Positions 8,968 to 18,450 of a DNA stretch of 64,000 bases are shown one piece after another (positions within the stretch are counted from its first letter, which is position 1; each line of letters opens with the position of its first letter). The notes below the pieces were generated by a model that was given only the letters and a program-made list of their open reading frames with translations, had not been told where the DNA came from and did no database searches. The position numbers and the translations under genes are program-made. The stretch lies in contig CAVVVI010000004.1 in NCBI GenBank assembly GCA_963751795.1, forward strand, positions 310,001-374,000, given 5' to 3'. The DNA comes from BOG-908 sp963751795. Lineage in GTDB: Bacteria > Pseudomonadota > Alphaproteobacteria > Acetobacterales > Acetobacteraceae.

Positions 8968-9359
8968 TTCGGCATCCTCCGATTGAACGTTGTTTTATCT
9001 CAATCGGATCGATTTGGGTATCTGTCGTTGCCGCAAAGCATGAATATCGTGTCGCGCCTTTAGCTCGTCTCATTGCGTGGCGGATATTATCTGAGGAACG
9101 CTGTCGCAGTCTGCAGGACTTTAAATCGACGAACCCGACCGAACTCCTCCCCGTCGCTCACGCCGAAACCGGCTTAATCGGTCATGTAAAGGTTGTTCGT
9201 GTCCGTCGAACTCAACGACGACCTCTATTCTCGGAGCTGCCTGCCCAAGTATCAGCGTAGCCAACCGCTCCCAATCACGCACGTAAAACCACCCTGCGCG
9301 CGACAGCCCAAGCAAAAGTTTTTTGCTTCTTTTTTTCAAAAAAGAAGCGCTTGCCTGAC
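8968..9359. other. Non-coding interval with repeat copy 2
   Basis: About 390 bp between the small membrane protein start and the corC stop. The right part (about 9306-9352) is a full-length copy of the dispersed repeat in the opposite orientation to copy 1: GCAAAAGTTTTTTGC, then GCTTCTTTTTTTC and AAAAAAGAAGC, with the tail CGCGACAGCCCAAGC on its left. A 72-codon open frame on the minus strand (9121-9339) starts inside the repeat and has no ribosome site, so I do not call it. The rest shows no gene or RNA that I recognise. Confidence 0.7.
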
Positions 9360-10238
9360 CTAACCGGAAGCAGCAACCGGCAACTTGGCCCGCAACCGGC
9401 GAATACGCCGCGCATCCGAATCCAGCACGCGGAATTCCGCGCCCGAGACGTGCGAGATCACCTCGCCGCGGGCGGGCACGCGGCCGGCGATGGTGAAGAT
9501 GAGGCCGCCGATCGTGTCGATGTCGGCTTCGCGTTCTTCCTCGGTGAGGATGGCGCCGATGCGGGCTTCGAAGTCGCGGACTTTCATGCGGGCGTCCACG
9601 TCCAGCGTGCCGTCGGCGCGTTCGGTGACCATGGGGGCGTCGTGTTCGTCGTGTTCGTCGGCGATGTCGCCGACGATGGTTTCGACCAGGTCTTCGATGG
9701 TGAGCAGGCCGTCGATGCCGCCGTATTCGTCCACGACGAGGGCCAGGTGCATGCGGGCGACGCGCATCTGCAGCAGCAGGTCGAGGATGGGGATTTGCGG
9801 GGCGACCATCAGCGGCTTGCGCAGCACGGATTCCATGCGGAAGCCGGCGGCCGCGCCATCCCAGGCGAACACGTCCTTGATGTGGACCATGCCGACGATG
9901 TCGTCGAGCTGTTCGCGGAAGACCGGCATGCGGCTGTGGCCTTCGCGGCGGATCAGTTCGACGGCCTGGTCCCAGGTGAGGTCCACCGGCATGGCGACGA
10001 TATCGGCGCGGGGCACCATGACGTCGTCGGCGGTGGCGCCGCGCAGGCGGAGCACGTTGGCGATGAGCGCGCGTTCCTGGCGGTCGAGTTCGGGGACGCT
10101 GCCGTCGGCCTCGCCGGCATCGGCGGCTTCCTGCACCAGCTCGGCGATGCTTTCGCGCACGCCGTGATCCTGGTGGCGGCGCCGGGCGCGGTTGCCGAGC
10201 AGCGTGCCGAGGCGGTTGAGCAGGTTGGTTTCGCTCAT
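9360..10238 (-). CDS. corC: CorC/HlyC-family CBS-domain protein
   Basis: Cytoplasmic 292-residue protein with an acidic N-terminal region, two CBS motifs (DVMVPRADIVAMPVD and around VLRKPLMVAPQIPILDLLL) and a C-terminal CorC_HlyC transporter-associated domain (DIDTIGGLIFTIAGRVP). Such proteins are linked to Mg/Co efflux and membrane homeostasis; the old 'hemolysin' label is misleading. The ATG at 10238 gives MSETNLLNRLG. It is the last gene of the conserved miaB-phoH-ybeY-corC block, 50 bp after ybeY. Repeat copy 2 lies just beyond its stop and may terminate the operon. Confidence 0.88.
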   Translation of the reverse strand: MSETNLLNRLGTLLGNRARRRHQDHGVRESIAELVQEAADAGEADGSVPELDRQERALIANVLRLRGATADDVMVPRADIVAMPVDLTWDQAVELIRREGHSRMPVFREQLDDIVGMVHIKDVFAWDGAAAGFRMESVLRKPLMVAPQIPILDLLLQMRVARMHLALVVDEYGGIDGLLTIEDLVETIVGDIADEHDEHDAPMVTERADGTLDVDARMKVRDFEARIGAILTEEEREADIDTIGGLIFTIAGRVPARGEVISHVSGAEFRVLDSDARRIRRLRAKLPVAASG

Positions 10239-10287
10239 CGTCCGGGCCTGTGCGGCGGTTTGGGGCCGCGGGCGGGACGGGCGCGCA

Positions 10288-10791
10288 TCACCGGTGTTTC
10301 CAGGGGTTCGGCACGCCGATGCCGCGCAGGATGCGGGCTTCTTCCATTTCCATGCGGCGTGCGTCGCCCACGTGGTGGTGGTCGTGGCCGCGCAGGTGCA
10401 GTGCGCCGTGCACGACCAGGTGGGCCAGATGGTGGGCGGGCGGGCGGCCGGCGGCGGCGGCTTCGCGGCGGACGGTGCCGAGCGCCAGGATGATGTCCCC
10501 GCCCAGGAAGCCGGCATGGGGTTCGGCATCGAGCGTGCTTTGCCCGGCTTCGAAGGTGAGCACGTTGGTGGGCGCGTTGCGGCGGCGGTGGAGCGCGTTG
10601 AGCGCGCGCACCGCGCGGTCGCTGGAGAGCACCACGGTGCCGGCGCCGCCGGCCGCGCGGGCGGCGCGCGCGGCGAGGCGGCTCGCGTCCGGTATCAGGC
10701 GCCGCCAGCCGGTATCCTCGATCAGGATGGTGGGCTGCGGGCCGGCACCTGTTGGCCCCGCTTTCGCGGGGTCAGGACTGGACGGTTCCAT
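10288..10791 (-). CDS. ybeY: Endoribonuclease YbeY (rRNA maturation)
   Basis: Metal-dependent RNase for 16S rRNA 3'-end maturation and ribosome quality control. The zinc motif of three histidines is visible in VVHGALHLRGHDH (H-x3-H-x5-H). The region NVLTFEAGQ and the GDIILA strand match the family core. The ATG at 10791 gives 167 residues (MEPSSPDPAKAG) and overlaps the phoH 3' end by 20 bp. An ATG at 10851 would add a low-complexity, Pro/Arg-rich leader and overlap phoH by 80 bp, so the shorter start is preferred. Confidence 0.9.
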   Translation of the reverse strand: MEPSSPDPAKAGPTGAGPQPTILIEDTGWRRLIPDASRLAARAARAAGGAGTVVLSSDRAVRALNALHRRRNAPTNVLTFEAGQSTLDAEPHAGFLGGDIILALGTVRREAAAAGRPPAHHLAHLVVHGALHLRGHDHHHVGDARRMEMEEARILRGIGVPNPWKHR

Positions 10792-11818
10792 CGCTCTCCC
10801 GGCGCGTCTTGCTCCGGGTGGTTTCCCGGGCGGCGGCCGCGCGCTGATCATAGGCGTCCACGATGCGGCCTACCAGGGGATGGCGCACCACGTCGCGCAC
10901 GCCGAAGCGGGCGAAGCCGATGCCCTGGACGCCTTCGAGCGTTTCGACCGCGTCGCGCAGGCCGCTGCGGGTGCCCGACGGCAGGTCGATCTGCGTGAGG
11001 TCGCCGGTGACCACCATGCGCGTGCCTTCGCCCATGCGGGTGAGCGCCATCTTCATCTGCGCCTCGGTGGTGTTCTGCGCTTCGTCGAGGATGACGAAGG
11101 CATGCGCCAGGGTGCGGCCGCGCATGAAGGCGAGGGGGGCCACCTCGATCTCGCCGGTGCCCATGCGGCGGATCACCTGATCGCCGGGCATCATGTCGTG
11201 CAGCGCGTCGTAGAGCGGGCGCAGATAGGGATCGATCTTGTCCTTGAGGTCGCCGGGCAGGAAGCCCAGGCGCTCGCCGGCTTCGACGGCGGGGCGGCAC
11301 AGCACGATGCGTTCCACGCGGCCGGCGAGCAGCATGGCCACGGCCTGGGCGACGGCGAGGTAGGTTTTGCCGGTGCCGGCCGGGCCCAGCGCGAACACCA
11401 TCTCGTGGCGCGCCAGGATATCCATGTAGGCGGTCTGCCCCGGCGAGCGCGGGCCCACGGCGCCGCGGCGCGTGCGGATGGCCGGCAGGTCGGAGAGCGG
11501 CAGGCGCGGGTCTTCATCCGTGCGATTGGTCATGCGGATCGCGGCGTCCACGTCGCCGGAGCCCACGCCCTCGCCTTTTTCCAGGCGGCGCCAGAGGCCG
11601 GCGAGGGCTTCCTGCGCCGCCTGCACGCGGCCGGGCTCGCCGGTGATGGCCACGCGGTTGCCGCGGCACGCCAGCCGCACGCCAAACCCCTGCTCCAGCC
11701 GCACCAGGTGTCGATCGTGATCGCCGAGCAGCAATGGCAGCAGGGCGTTATCGTTGAAGTTGATCGTGACGGCCTTGCCGGAGGCCGGGATGGGGGCGGG
11801 TTGGGCGAGTTGGGTCAA
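10772..11818 (-). CDS. PhoH-like ATPase
   Basis: P-loop NTPase of the PhoH family, related to superfamily 1 helicases and usually next to ybeY. Walker A is LGPAGTGKTYLAVA, Walker B is HAFVILDEAQNTT and motif III is VVTGDLTQIDLP. An N-terminal KH-like segment carries VRLACRGNRVAITGEP. I chose the TTG at 11818, which overlaps the miaB TGA by 4 bp and has AAGGAG about 11 nt upstream, giving 348 residues. An ATG at 11881 would intrude 67 bp into miaB. The role is probably RNA metabolism together with YbeY and the ribosome. Confidence 0.9.
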   Translation of the reverse strand: MTQLAQPAPIPASGKAVTINFNDNALLPLLLGDHDRHLVRLEQGFGVRLACRGNRVAITGEPGRVQAAQEALAGLWRRLEKGEGVGSGDVDAAIRMTNRTDEDPRLPLSDLPAIRTRRGAVGPRSPGQTAYMDILARHEMVFALGPAGTGKTYLAVAQAVAMLLAGRVERIVLCRPAVEAGERLGFLPGDLKDKIDPYLRPLYDALHDMMPGDQVIRRMGTGEIEVAPLAFMRGRTLAHAFVILDEAQNTTEAQMKMALTRMGEGTRMVVTGDLTQIDLPSGTRSGLRDAVETLEGVQGIGFARFGVRDVVRHPLVGRIVDAYDQRAAAARETTRSKTRRESDGTVQS

Positions 11819-13182
11819 GCGCAGGCCTTCTCCTTGAGGGTGACTCCAGACAGTGAATTGGTGTGCGCGGATGCGATGCACACCTCTATTTCCTCGCCGA
11901 CCAGGGATGCGGGGCCGGTGAGGTGGACGGGTTGCAGCCAGGGGGCGCGGCCGGCGATCTGGCCGGGGTGGCGACCGGGGCCGGTGATCAGCACCGGGAT
12001 GGTGAGGCCGACGCAGCGCGCGTTGAAGCCGGCCTGCTGGGTGCGCAGCAGATCCTGCAAGGCTTGCAGGCGGCGGTCCTTTTCGGCTTCGGGCACCTGG
12101 CCGGGGGCGCCGGCGGCAGGCGTGCCGGGGCGGGCCGAGTATTTGAAGCTGAAGGCCTGCGCGAAGCCCACGTCGCGGATCAGCTGCAGCGTCGCCTCGA
12201 AATCGGCCGCCGTCTCGCCCGGGTGGCCGACGATGAAATCCGACGACATGGCCAGATCGGGCCGCGCCTGGCGGAGGCGCGCGACGACCCGGCGATACTC
12301 GTCGGCCGTGTGCCCGCGGTTCATGGCCGCCAGCATGCGGTCGCTGCCGGATTGCACGGGCAGGTGCAGGAAGGGCATCAGCTGCGGCAGGTCGCCGTGG
12401 GCGGCGATCAGGTCGCCGTCCATGTCGCGCGGGTGGGACGTGGTGTAGCGCAGCCGGGCCAGGCGGGGGATCTGGGCCAGCGCCCGCAGCAACCAGGCGA
12501 GCGTGCGGGGCGCGCCGTCCGGCCCGGCGCCGTGCCAGGCGTTCACGTTCTGCCCGAGCAGCGTGATTTCGCGCGCGCCGTTGGCGACCAGATGCCGCGC
12601 CTCGGCCAGGACGGAGGCGGCCGGGCGGCTGGCTTCGGCGCCGCGGGTGTAGGGGACGACGCAGAAGCTGCAGAACTTGTCGCAGCCTTCCTGGATGGTG
12701 AGGAAGGCGCTGAGCCGGCCGGCGCCCTGGGCGCCGGCGGCTTCGGGCAGGTGGTCGAACTTCGATTCGGCGGGGAAGTCGGTGTCGATCACCGCGCCGG
12801 CGGCGCGGCTCGCCTGGGCGACCATTTCCGGCAGGCGGTGGTAGGTTTGCGGGCCGAGCACGATATCGACATAGGGCGCGCGGGCCAGGATTTCGCGGCC
12901 TTCCGCCTGGGCCACGCAGCCGGCGACGGCCAGGATGGTGCGCTGCCCGGCCTCGGCGCGGGCGGCCTTGACCACGCGGAGGCGGCCCAGCTCGGAGAAC
13001 ACCTTTTCGGTGGCGCGATCGCGGATGTGGCAGGTGTTGAGGATGACCATGTCGGCATCTTCCGGTCCCTGCGCCGGGGCGTAGCCGAGCGGGGCCAGCA
13101 CGTCGGCCATCCTGCCGGAATCATACACGTTCATCTGGCAGCCCCAGGTGATGACGTGCAGGCGTTTGGTGGGCGACGGCAT
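11815..13182 (-). CDS. miaB: tRNA-2-methylthio-N6-dimethylallyladenosine synthase MiaB
   Basis: Radical SAM methylthiotransferase that adds a methylthio group to i6A37 of tRNAs. The N-terminal UPF0004 domain has the cluster cysteines in ITWGCQMNVYDSGRM, in VILNTCHIRDRA and in LAVAGCVAQAEG. The radical SAM motif is EGCDKFCSFCVVPYTRG (CxxxCxxC), and a TRAM domain follows near the C terminus. It has 455 residues from the ATG at 13182 (MPSPTKRLHVITWG). About 180 non-coding bp separate it from plsC. It heads the phoH-ybeY-corC operon. Confidence 0.95.
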   Translation of the reverse strand: MPSPTKRLHVITWGCQMNVYDSGRMADVLAPLGYAPAQGPEDADMVILNTCHIRDRATEKVFSELGRLRVVKAARAEAGQRTILAVAGCVAQAEGREILARAPYVDIVLGPQTYHRLPEMVAQASRAAGAVIDTDFPAESKFDHLPEAAGAQGAGRLSAFLTIQEGCDKFCSFCVVPYTRGAEASRPAASVLAEARHLVANGAREITLLGQNVNAWHGAGPDGAPRTLAWLLRALAQIPRLARLRYTTSHPRDMDGDLIAAHGDLPQLMPFLHLPVQSGSDRMLAAMNRGHTADEYRRVVARLRQARPDLAMSSDFIVGHPGETAADFEATLQLIRDVGFAQAFSFKYSARPGTPAAGAPGQVPEAEKDRRLQALQDLLRTQQAGFNARCVGLTIPVLITGPGRHPGQIAGRAPWLQPVHLTGPASLVGEEIEVCIASAHTNSLSGVTLKEKACA

Positions 13183-13360
13183 GGACGGGGGCTCCGGCTG
13201 CATCCCGCATGCGGCGGGGAACAGGGGAGAGATCGCGGCGGGCGGGTGTGCCGTCAACTGTGTCCCGTGCTGCGCATCGTCGTCTCCGGTGCTGGGCCCC
13301 ATCAGGTCTGGCGATCGGAGTTTGCGTCAAGCGCCAAATGGATCCGGCCGCGTAACGTGA

Positions 13361-14251
13361 TCATGCGACGGTTGCCGGCTCGCGGTTCTGCCGCAGGGTG
13401 GCCGCACCTTCGGCCACCACCGCCCAGGCCGCCTGGCTGAGCGCCTTGCGGGAGGCGAAGCTTGCCGGGTCCAGTGGCGGGTGGAACAGCAGGGTGACGC
13501 GCTTGCCGGGCCATTGGGTGACGCGCCAGACATGCGGTGCGAGGTCCATGTCGCCGAACCAGGCGAACACGCTGCGGCTGCGGCGGCCGACGGGCAGGCC
13601 GGCCAGGCGGTCGTACACCACCGAGACGGGCTGGATCAGCGGGGCGGCCGCGCCGTAGGCGGCGCCGAAGAACGAGGAGTGGAACGGCAGCACGCGCGAG
13701 CCGTCGGAGCTGGTGCCTTCGGGGAACAGGATCAGGTCGTCGCCGCCGGCCAGCTTGCCCTGCATCTGATCGCGTTCCCGCCCGATGGTGGCGCGGGCGC
13801 GGCTGACGAAGACGGTGCGGCCGAGGCGGGCGATGGTGCCCACGATCGGCCAGCCGGCGACCTCGTCCTTGGCCACGAAGCAGGCGCGCAGCGTGCCGCC
13901 GAGGGCCGGGATATCGAGCCAGCTCGAATGGTTGCAGACGTAGATGACGGGGCGGCGGCCGGGCTGGGTGCTGCGGCGGGCGGCCGGGCTGCCCAGGACG
14001 CGCACCTGCAGGCCGACGAGGCGCGCCAGGCCGTGCCAGTAGGCGACGGCGAAGCCGACCCGGGCCGGCGCGCCGAGGGCCAGGAAGGCGGCCTGCAGCA
14101 CGCAGGCCAGCGGCGTGATGGCGAGCACCACGGCGATGCGGCCGGCGGCGCGCAGCCAGCGGATGAGGCTGCGCTGGCCGGGAGGCGGCTCCGGCAGCCG
14201 CACGGCAATCAGGGGCATGGTGGTGCGGGTTGCGGAGATCGTTCGGGCCAT
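13361..14251 (-). CDS. plsC: 1-acyl-sn-glycerol-3-phosphate acyltransferase (PlsC family)
   Basis: Membrane-bound acyltransferase of phospholipid synthesis. A hydrophobic segment (IAVVLAITPLACVLQAAFLA) precedes the catalytic HX4D motif NHSSWLD. The substrate loop FPEGTSSDGSRVLPFHSSF is intact, followed by a PxSVVYDR stretch. The start is uncertain: ATG at 14251 (MARTISATRTTM), ATG at 14218 (MPLIAVRLPEP) and GTG at 14260 are all possible; I used 14251, which has CAGGG upstream. In alphaproteobacteria this gene often lies just upstream of miaB, as here. Some homologues transfer acyl groups to ornithine lipids instead. Confidence 0.85.
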   Translation of the reverse strand: MARTISATRTTMPLIAVRLPEPPPGQRSLIRWLRAAGRIAVVLAITPLACVLQAAFLALGAPARVGFAVAYWHGLARLVGLQVRVLGSPAARRSTQPGRRPVIYVCNHSSWLDIPALGGTLRACFVAKDEVAGWPIVGTIARLGRTVFVSRARATIGRERDQMQGKLAGGDDLILFPEGTSSDGSRVLPFHSSFFGAAYGAAAPLIQPVSVVYDRLAGLPVGRRSRSVFAWFGDMDLAPHVWRVTQWPGKRVTLLFHPPLDPASFASRKALSQAAWAVVAEGAATLRQNREPATVA

Positions 14252-14329
14252 CGCCCGCACCCTGTAGCGCGTGCGGCGGCGCGGCGCGATGACCGTGCTG
14301 TGACGGTCGGGCGACCCGGCCGGTGCGGC

Positions 14330-17190
14330 TCAGGCCCGCTTGCGCTGCTTGGCCGGGGCGGCGGCGGGCAGCAGGGGGGCGAGGAAGCGGCCGGTGTGGC
14401 TGGCCGTGGAAGCTGCCACTGCCTCCGGCGTGCCTTCGGCGACGATGCGGCCGCCGCCGTCGCCGCCTTCCGGGCCCATGTCGATCACCCAGTCGGCGGT
14501 TTTGATCACCTCGAGGTTGTGCTCGATCACCACCACCGTGTTGCCCTGGTCCACCAGCGCGTGGAGGACTTCGAGCAGCTTGGCCGTGTCCTCGAAATGC
14601 AGGCCGGTGGTCGGCTCGTCGAGGATGTAGAGCGTGCGGCCGGTAGCGCGGCGGGCGAGCTCCTTGGCCAGCTTGATACGCTGCGCCTCGCCGCCCGACA
14701 GCGTGGTGGATTGCTGGCCGAGCGAGATGTAGCCGAGGCCCACGCGCTGCAGGATGGACAGCCGGTCGTTGATGCGGCCGACGGCGCTGAACAGCGGCTG
14801 GGCCTCGTCCACCGTCATGGCCAGGATTTCGGCGATCGAGCGGCCGCGGAACTTGATCTCCAGCGTTTCGCGGTTGTAGCGGGCGCCCTTGCAGGTGTCG
14901 CAGGTGACGAAGACGTCGGGCAGGAAGTGCATCTCGATCTTCAGCACGCCGTCGCCCTGGCAGGCCTCGCAGCGGCCGCCTTTGACGTTGAAGCTGAAGC
15001 GGCCGGATTTGTAGCCGCGCACGCGGCTCTCCGGCAGCTCGGCGAACCAGTCGCGGATCGGCGCGAACAGGTCGGTGTAGGTGGCCGGGTTGCTGCGCGG
15101 GGTGCGGCCGATGGGCGACTGGTCGATGTCGATGATCTTGTCGAGCTGGTCCAGCCCGTCGATGCGGGTGTGGGCGGAGGGGACTTCGCCCGAGCCCATC
15201 AGCCGGCGCGAGGCGGCCTTGTAGAGCGTGTCGATCACCAGCGTGGATTTGCCGCCGCCGGAGACGCCGGTGACGCAGGTGAAGGTGCCGAGCGGGAAGC
15301 TGGCGCTGACATCCTTGAGGTTGTGGCCGGTGGCGCCGACGACGCTGACCTGGCGCTTGGGGTCGGTGGGCCGGCGGCGGGGCGGCACCTCGATGCGCTT
15401 GCGGCCGCTGAGATAGGCGCCGGTAAGGGAGTCCGGGTGGGCGGCGACCTCGGCCGGCGTGCCGCGGGCGATGACGTGGCCGCCATTGGTGCCGGCGCGC
15501 GGGCCCATGTCGATCAGGTAGTCGGCCTGGCGGATCGCGTCCTCGTCGTGTTCGACCACGAGCACCGTGTTGCCGAGCGATTTGAGGCGCTGCAGCGTGC
15601 CGAGCAGGCGTTCGTTGTCGCGCTGGTGCAGGCCGATGGAGGGCTCGTCGAGCACGTAGAGCACGCCGGTGAGGCCGCTGCCGATCTGGCTGGCGAGCCG
15701 GATGCGCTGGCTTTCGCCGCCGGACAGCGTGGTGCTGCCGCGCGACAGGCTGAGGTAGTTGAGCCCGACATCGACCAGGAATTGCAGGCGTTCGACGATC
15801 TCGCGCAGGATACGGCGGGCGATTTCGGCACGCTGCGGGGTGAGCGTGGCCTCGACGCCGCGGAACCAGGCGAGCGCGTTCTGGATCGACAGGTCACTCA
15901 CTTCGGCGATGGTGCGGCGGTCGATCTTGACGGCCAGCGCCTCCGGCTTGAGGCGGGCGCCGAAGCAGACGGCGCAGGGCTTTTCCGCCTGGTAGCGGCT
16001 CATCTCCTCGCGCGCCCAGGCGCTGTCGGTCTCGCGCCAGCGGCGGTCGAGGTTGCGGAGCACGCCCTCGAACGGCTTTTTGACGCTGTAGGCGCGCGTG
16101 CTGTCCTTGTAGGTCATCTCCACCACGGTGGTGCCGGTGCCGTTCAGGATGGCGTCGCGCACCGCTTCGGGCAGCTCGGCCCAGGGCGTGCGGGTGGTGA
16201 CCTTGAAGTGGCGGGCGAGGCTTTGCAGCGTCTGGTCGAAATACGGGCTCATGGCGCCCGTCCATGGCGCGATGGCACCTTCGGCCAGGCTGCGGCGCTC
16301 GTCGGGCACCACCATGGCGGGGTCGAAGAAGGTCTCCACGCCCAGCCCGTCGCAGGCGGGGCAGGCGCCGTGCGGGCTGTTGAAGCTGAACAGGCGGGGC
16401 TCGATGTCCTCGATGGTGAAGCCGCTGACCGGGCAGGCGAAGCGGGAGGAAAACACGGTGCGCGCCTGGGTGTCGGCGTCCTCGGCATAGACGATGCCGT
16501 CGGTGACCATGCCGAGGCCGGTCTCGAAACTGTCGGCCAGGCGCTGTTCGGCGCCGGCGCGGACGACCACGCGGTCCACCACGGCCTCGACCGTGTGTTT
16601 GGTCTTGCGGTTGAGCGCCGGGCACGTCGGCCACGTCGTACAGCGTGCCGTCCACCTTGGCGCGGGTGAAGCCGCGGCGCTGCAGCTCGGCCAAGTTCCT
16701 TGCGGTATTCGCCCTTGCGGTCGCGCACCACGGGGGCGAGCAGCAGCAGGCGGGTGCCTTCGGCCATGGCCATCACGCGGTCCACCATCTGGCTGACGGT
16801 CTGCGCCTCGATCGGCAGGCCGGTGGCGGGCGAGTAGGGGATGCCGGCGCGCGCCCAGAGCAGGCGCATGTAGTCGTGGATTTCCGTGACCGTGCCCACG
16901 GTGCTGCGCGGGTTGCGGCTGGTGGTCTTCTGCTCGATGGAGATGGCGGGGCTGAGGCCCTCGATGCTGTCGACATCGGGCTTGCCCATCAGCTCGAGGA
17001 ACTGGCGGGCGTAGCTGGAGAGGATCTCGACGTAGCGGCGCTGGCCTTCGGCGTAGATCGTGTCGAAGGCGAGGCTGGATTTGCCGCTGCCGGACAGGCC
17101 GGTGATGACGGTGAGCTGGTCGCGCGGGATCTCCACGTCGACGTTCTTGAGGTTATGCTCCCGGGCGCCGCGGACGATGATGGAGGACAA
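14330..17190 (-). CDS. uvrA: Excinuclease ABC subunit A (UvrA), two frameshifts
   Basis: ATP-binding damage sensor of nucleotide excision repair. The TTG at 17190 follows AAGGA and gives LSSIIVRGAREHNLKNVDVE. The first P-loop is GLSGSGKSS, the second GVSGGGKST. Two ABC signatures (TLSGGESQRIRLASQ and TLSGGEAQRIKLAKE) and zinc-finger cysteines (CEACQGDG, CDTCKGAR) are present. The sequence is broken at about 16693-16695 and 16620-16622. Removing one base at each restores 952 residues, the normal family length. The segment KELAELQRRGFTRAKV crosses the first join. With every motif intact, sequencing error is more likely than a pseudogene. The partner ssb lies beyond an SDR gene. Confidence 0.93.
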
Positions 17191-17271
17191 TGGGGTTCCT
17201 TGGGGACGGTGCGGCCTGGCGCGGCGTGAGTGCGCGTTGGCGGGGCCGGCACGCACCGTGCTGCAGGCGTG

Positions 17272-17316
17272 GGAGCAAAAGTTTTTTGCTTCTTTCTTCG
17301 AAAAAGAAGGCGTTCC
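17272..17316 (+). repeat. Dispersed hairpin repeat, copy 3
   Basis: Sequence AGCAAAAGTTTTTTGCTTC followed by TTTCTTCGAAAAAGAAGGCG. It has the same two-stem layout as the other copies but lacks the GGGCTGTCGCG tail. It lies between the SDR stop at 17322 and the uvrA start at 17190, where it could terminate SDR transcription. Confidence 0.75.
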
Positions 17317-17321
17317 GCGCC

Positions 17322-18107
17322 TCAGAAGATAGTGTAGCCCCCGTCGATCAGGAAGTCCCCGCCGGTGTGCCAGGACGAAGCGTCGCTCATGGCATAGACG
17401 GCGATGCCGCCGAAATCGGCCGGTTTGCCCCAGCGGCGCATGGGGATGCGCGGTTTGACGTTGCCGGCGAAGCGTTCGGAGGCGAAGGCGTCGGCGGTCA
17501 TTTCCGTCTCGACCCAGCCGGGCAGGATGGAGTGGGCGCGGATGCCGTGGCGGGCGTATTCCACCGCGAGTGCGCGTATCATGGACAGCACGGCACCCTT
17601 GCTGGCGCCGTAATGCTCGTTGCGGGCGGCGCCCATGATGGCGGCCGTCGACGAGGTGGCGACCAGCACGCCGCCGGGATCGGCCCGGGTGCTGCGGGCG
17701 ACCATGTGGCGGGCGGCGGCGCGCAGGGTGAGGAACACGCCGTCCAGGTTGATGCGCAGGACGCGGCGCCATTCCTCGAGACTCATCTCGCCGAAGCTGG
17801 GCGTGCCGCGGCCGCCGATGCCGGCATTGGCGAAGCAGCCATCCACGCGGCCGAACCGTTCCAGCGTGGCGGCGAAGGCGGCGTCGGTGGCGGCTTCGTC
17901 GCCGACATCGCAATGGAAGGCGGCGACCCTGGTGCCGTGCGCGGCGAGTGCGGCGATGGCGGCCTGGTTCTTGGCGGCGTTGGTGCCCCAGACGGCGATG
18001 TCGGCGCCGGCCTGGGCCAGGCCTTGGGCCATGCCGAGGCCGATGCCGCCATTGCCGCCGGTGACGAGGGCGACCTTGCCGGTGAGGTCGAAGGCGGGGT
18101 GGGGCAT
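17322..18107 (-). CDS. Short-chain dehydrogenase/reductase (SDR)
   Basis: Classical SDR of 261 residues, NAD(P)-dependent. The cofactor motif is VTGGNGGIGLGMA, with CDVGD and FANAGIGGRG (NAG motif). The catalytic Ser region is VATSSTAAIMG and the active-site pair is in EHYGASKGAV (YxxxK). The C terminus DGGYTIF is typical. The ATG at 18107 gives MPHPAFDLTGKVALV. The substrate cannot be read from sequence; FabG-like and sugar-alcohol dehydrogenase subgroups both fit. It separates uvrA from ssb, two genes that are often adjacent and divergent, so it may be a later insertion. Confidence 0.85.
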   Translation of the reverse strand: MPHPAFDLTGKVALVTGGNGGIGLGMAQGLAQAGADIAVWGTNAAKNQAAIAALAAHGTRVAAFHCDVGDEAATDAAFAATLERFGRVDGCFANAGIGGRGTPSFGEMSLEEWRRVLRINLDGVFLTLRAAARHMVARSTRADPGGVLVATSSTAAIMGAARNEHYGASKGAVLSMIRALAVEYARHGIRAHSILPGWVETEMTADAFASERFAGNVKPRIPMRRWGKPADFGGIAVYAMSDASSWHTGGDFLIDGGYTIF

Positions 18108-18450
18108 AGGCTGTCTCCGTGAAGGTGGTGGCTGGCGGGCGGCGGCCTGGGGTGGATCGCTGCCCAGGACGGATCGGCCGGGGTGGCGCGCGCGAGGCGA
18201 TCCAGCAACACGATACCGTCCGGCGTGGCAACCGGCCTTGCCGCTTCGGCCTGCCGCGCGGACATCTGGCGCCCTGGCCTTGGCCTGACCCTGGCCCGGT
18301 GCGGCGGGCGGGCGGGCGTGGCGCCGCTGCCCGCCCGAGCGGGACCGGCCAAGGTTTTCTGCTGCATTTTTTGCAAAAGCGGGCCTTGCTTGCTTCCCCT
18401 CGGGCCGGCGATGCGGCCATAGAAGCCTATCGACACAAGGACGAACCAGC
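18108..18450. other. Intergenic region between SDR and ssb with a degenerate repeat copy
   Basis: About 340 bp between divergent genes. Near 18350-18386 lies a diverged copy 4 of the dispersed repeat: CCAAGGTTTTCTGCTGC, then ATTTTTTGCAAAAGCGGG. I looked for an alphaproteobacterial LexA box (GTTC-N7-GTTC or GAAC-N7-GAAC) ahead of ssb and found none. Nothing else is recognisable. Confidence 0.6.

Noticed and set aside
9121..9339. 72-codon minus-strand frame starting MKKRSKKLLLGLSRAGW
   Set aside because: It begins inside the dispersed hairpin repeat, has no ribosome site, and the same KKRSKKLL-type peptides arise at other repeat copies; a by-product of the repeat.
13481..16669. 1062-codon open frame on the plus strand opposite plsC/uvrA
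   Set aside because: Antisense frames stay open in GC-rich DNA. Composition is Gly/Ala/His/Asp/Arg-skewed with no motif, while the minus strand carries complete, conserved UvrA and PlsC.
18108..18450. LexA/SOS box between the uvrA side and ssb
   Set aside because: No GTTC-N7-GTTC or GAAC-N7-GAAC pattern found; a single GAAC is not evidence.
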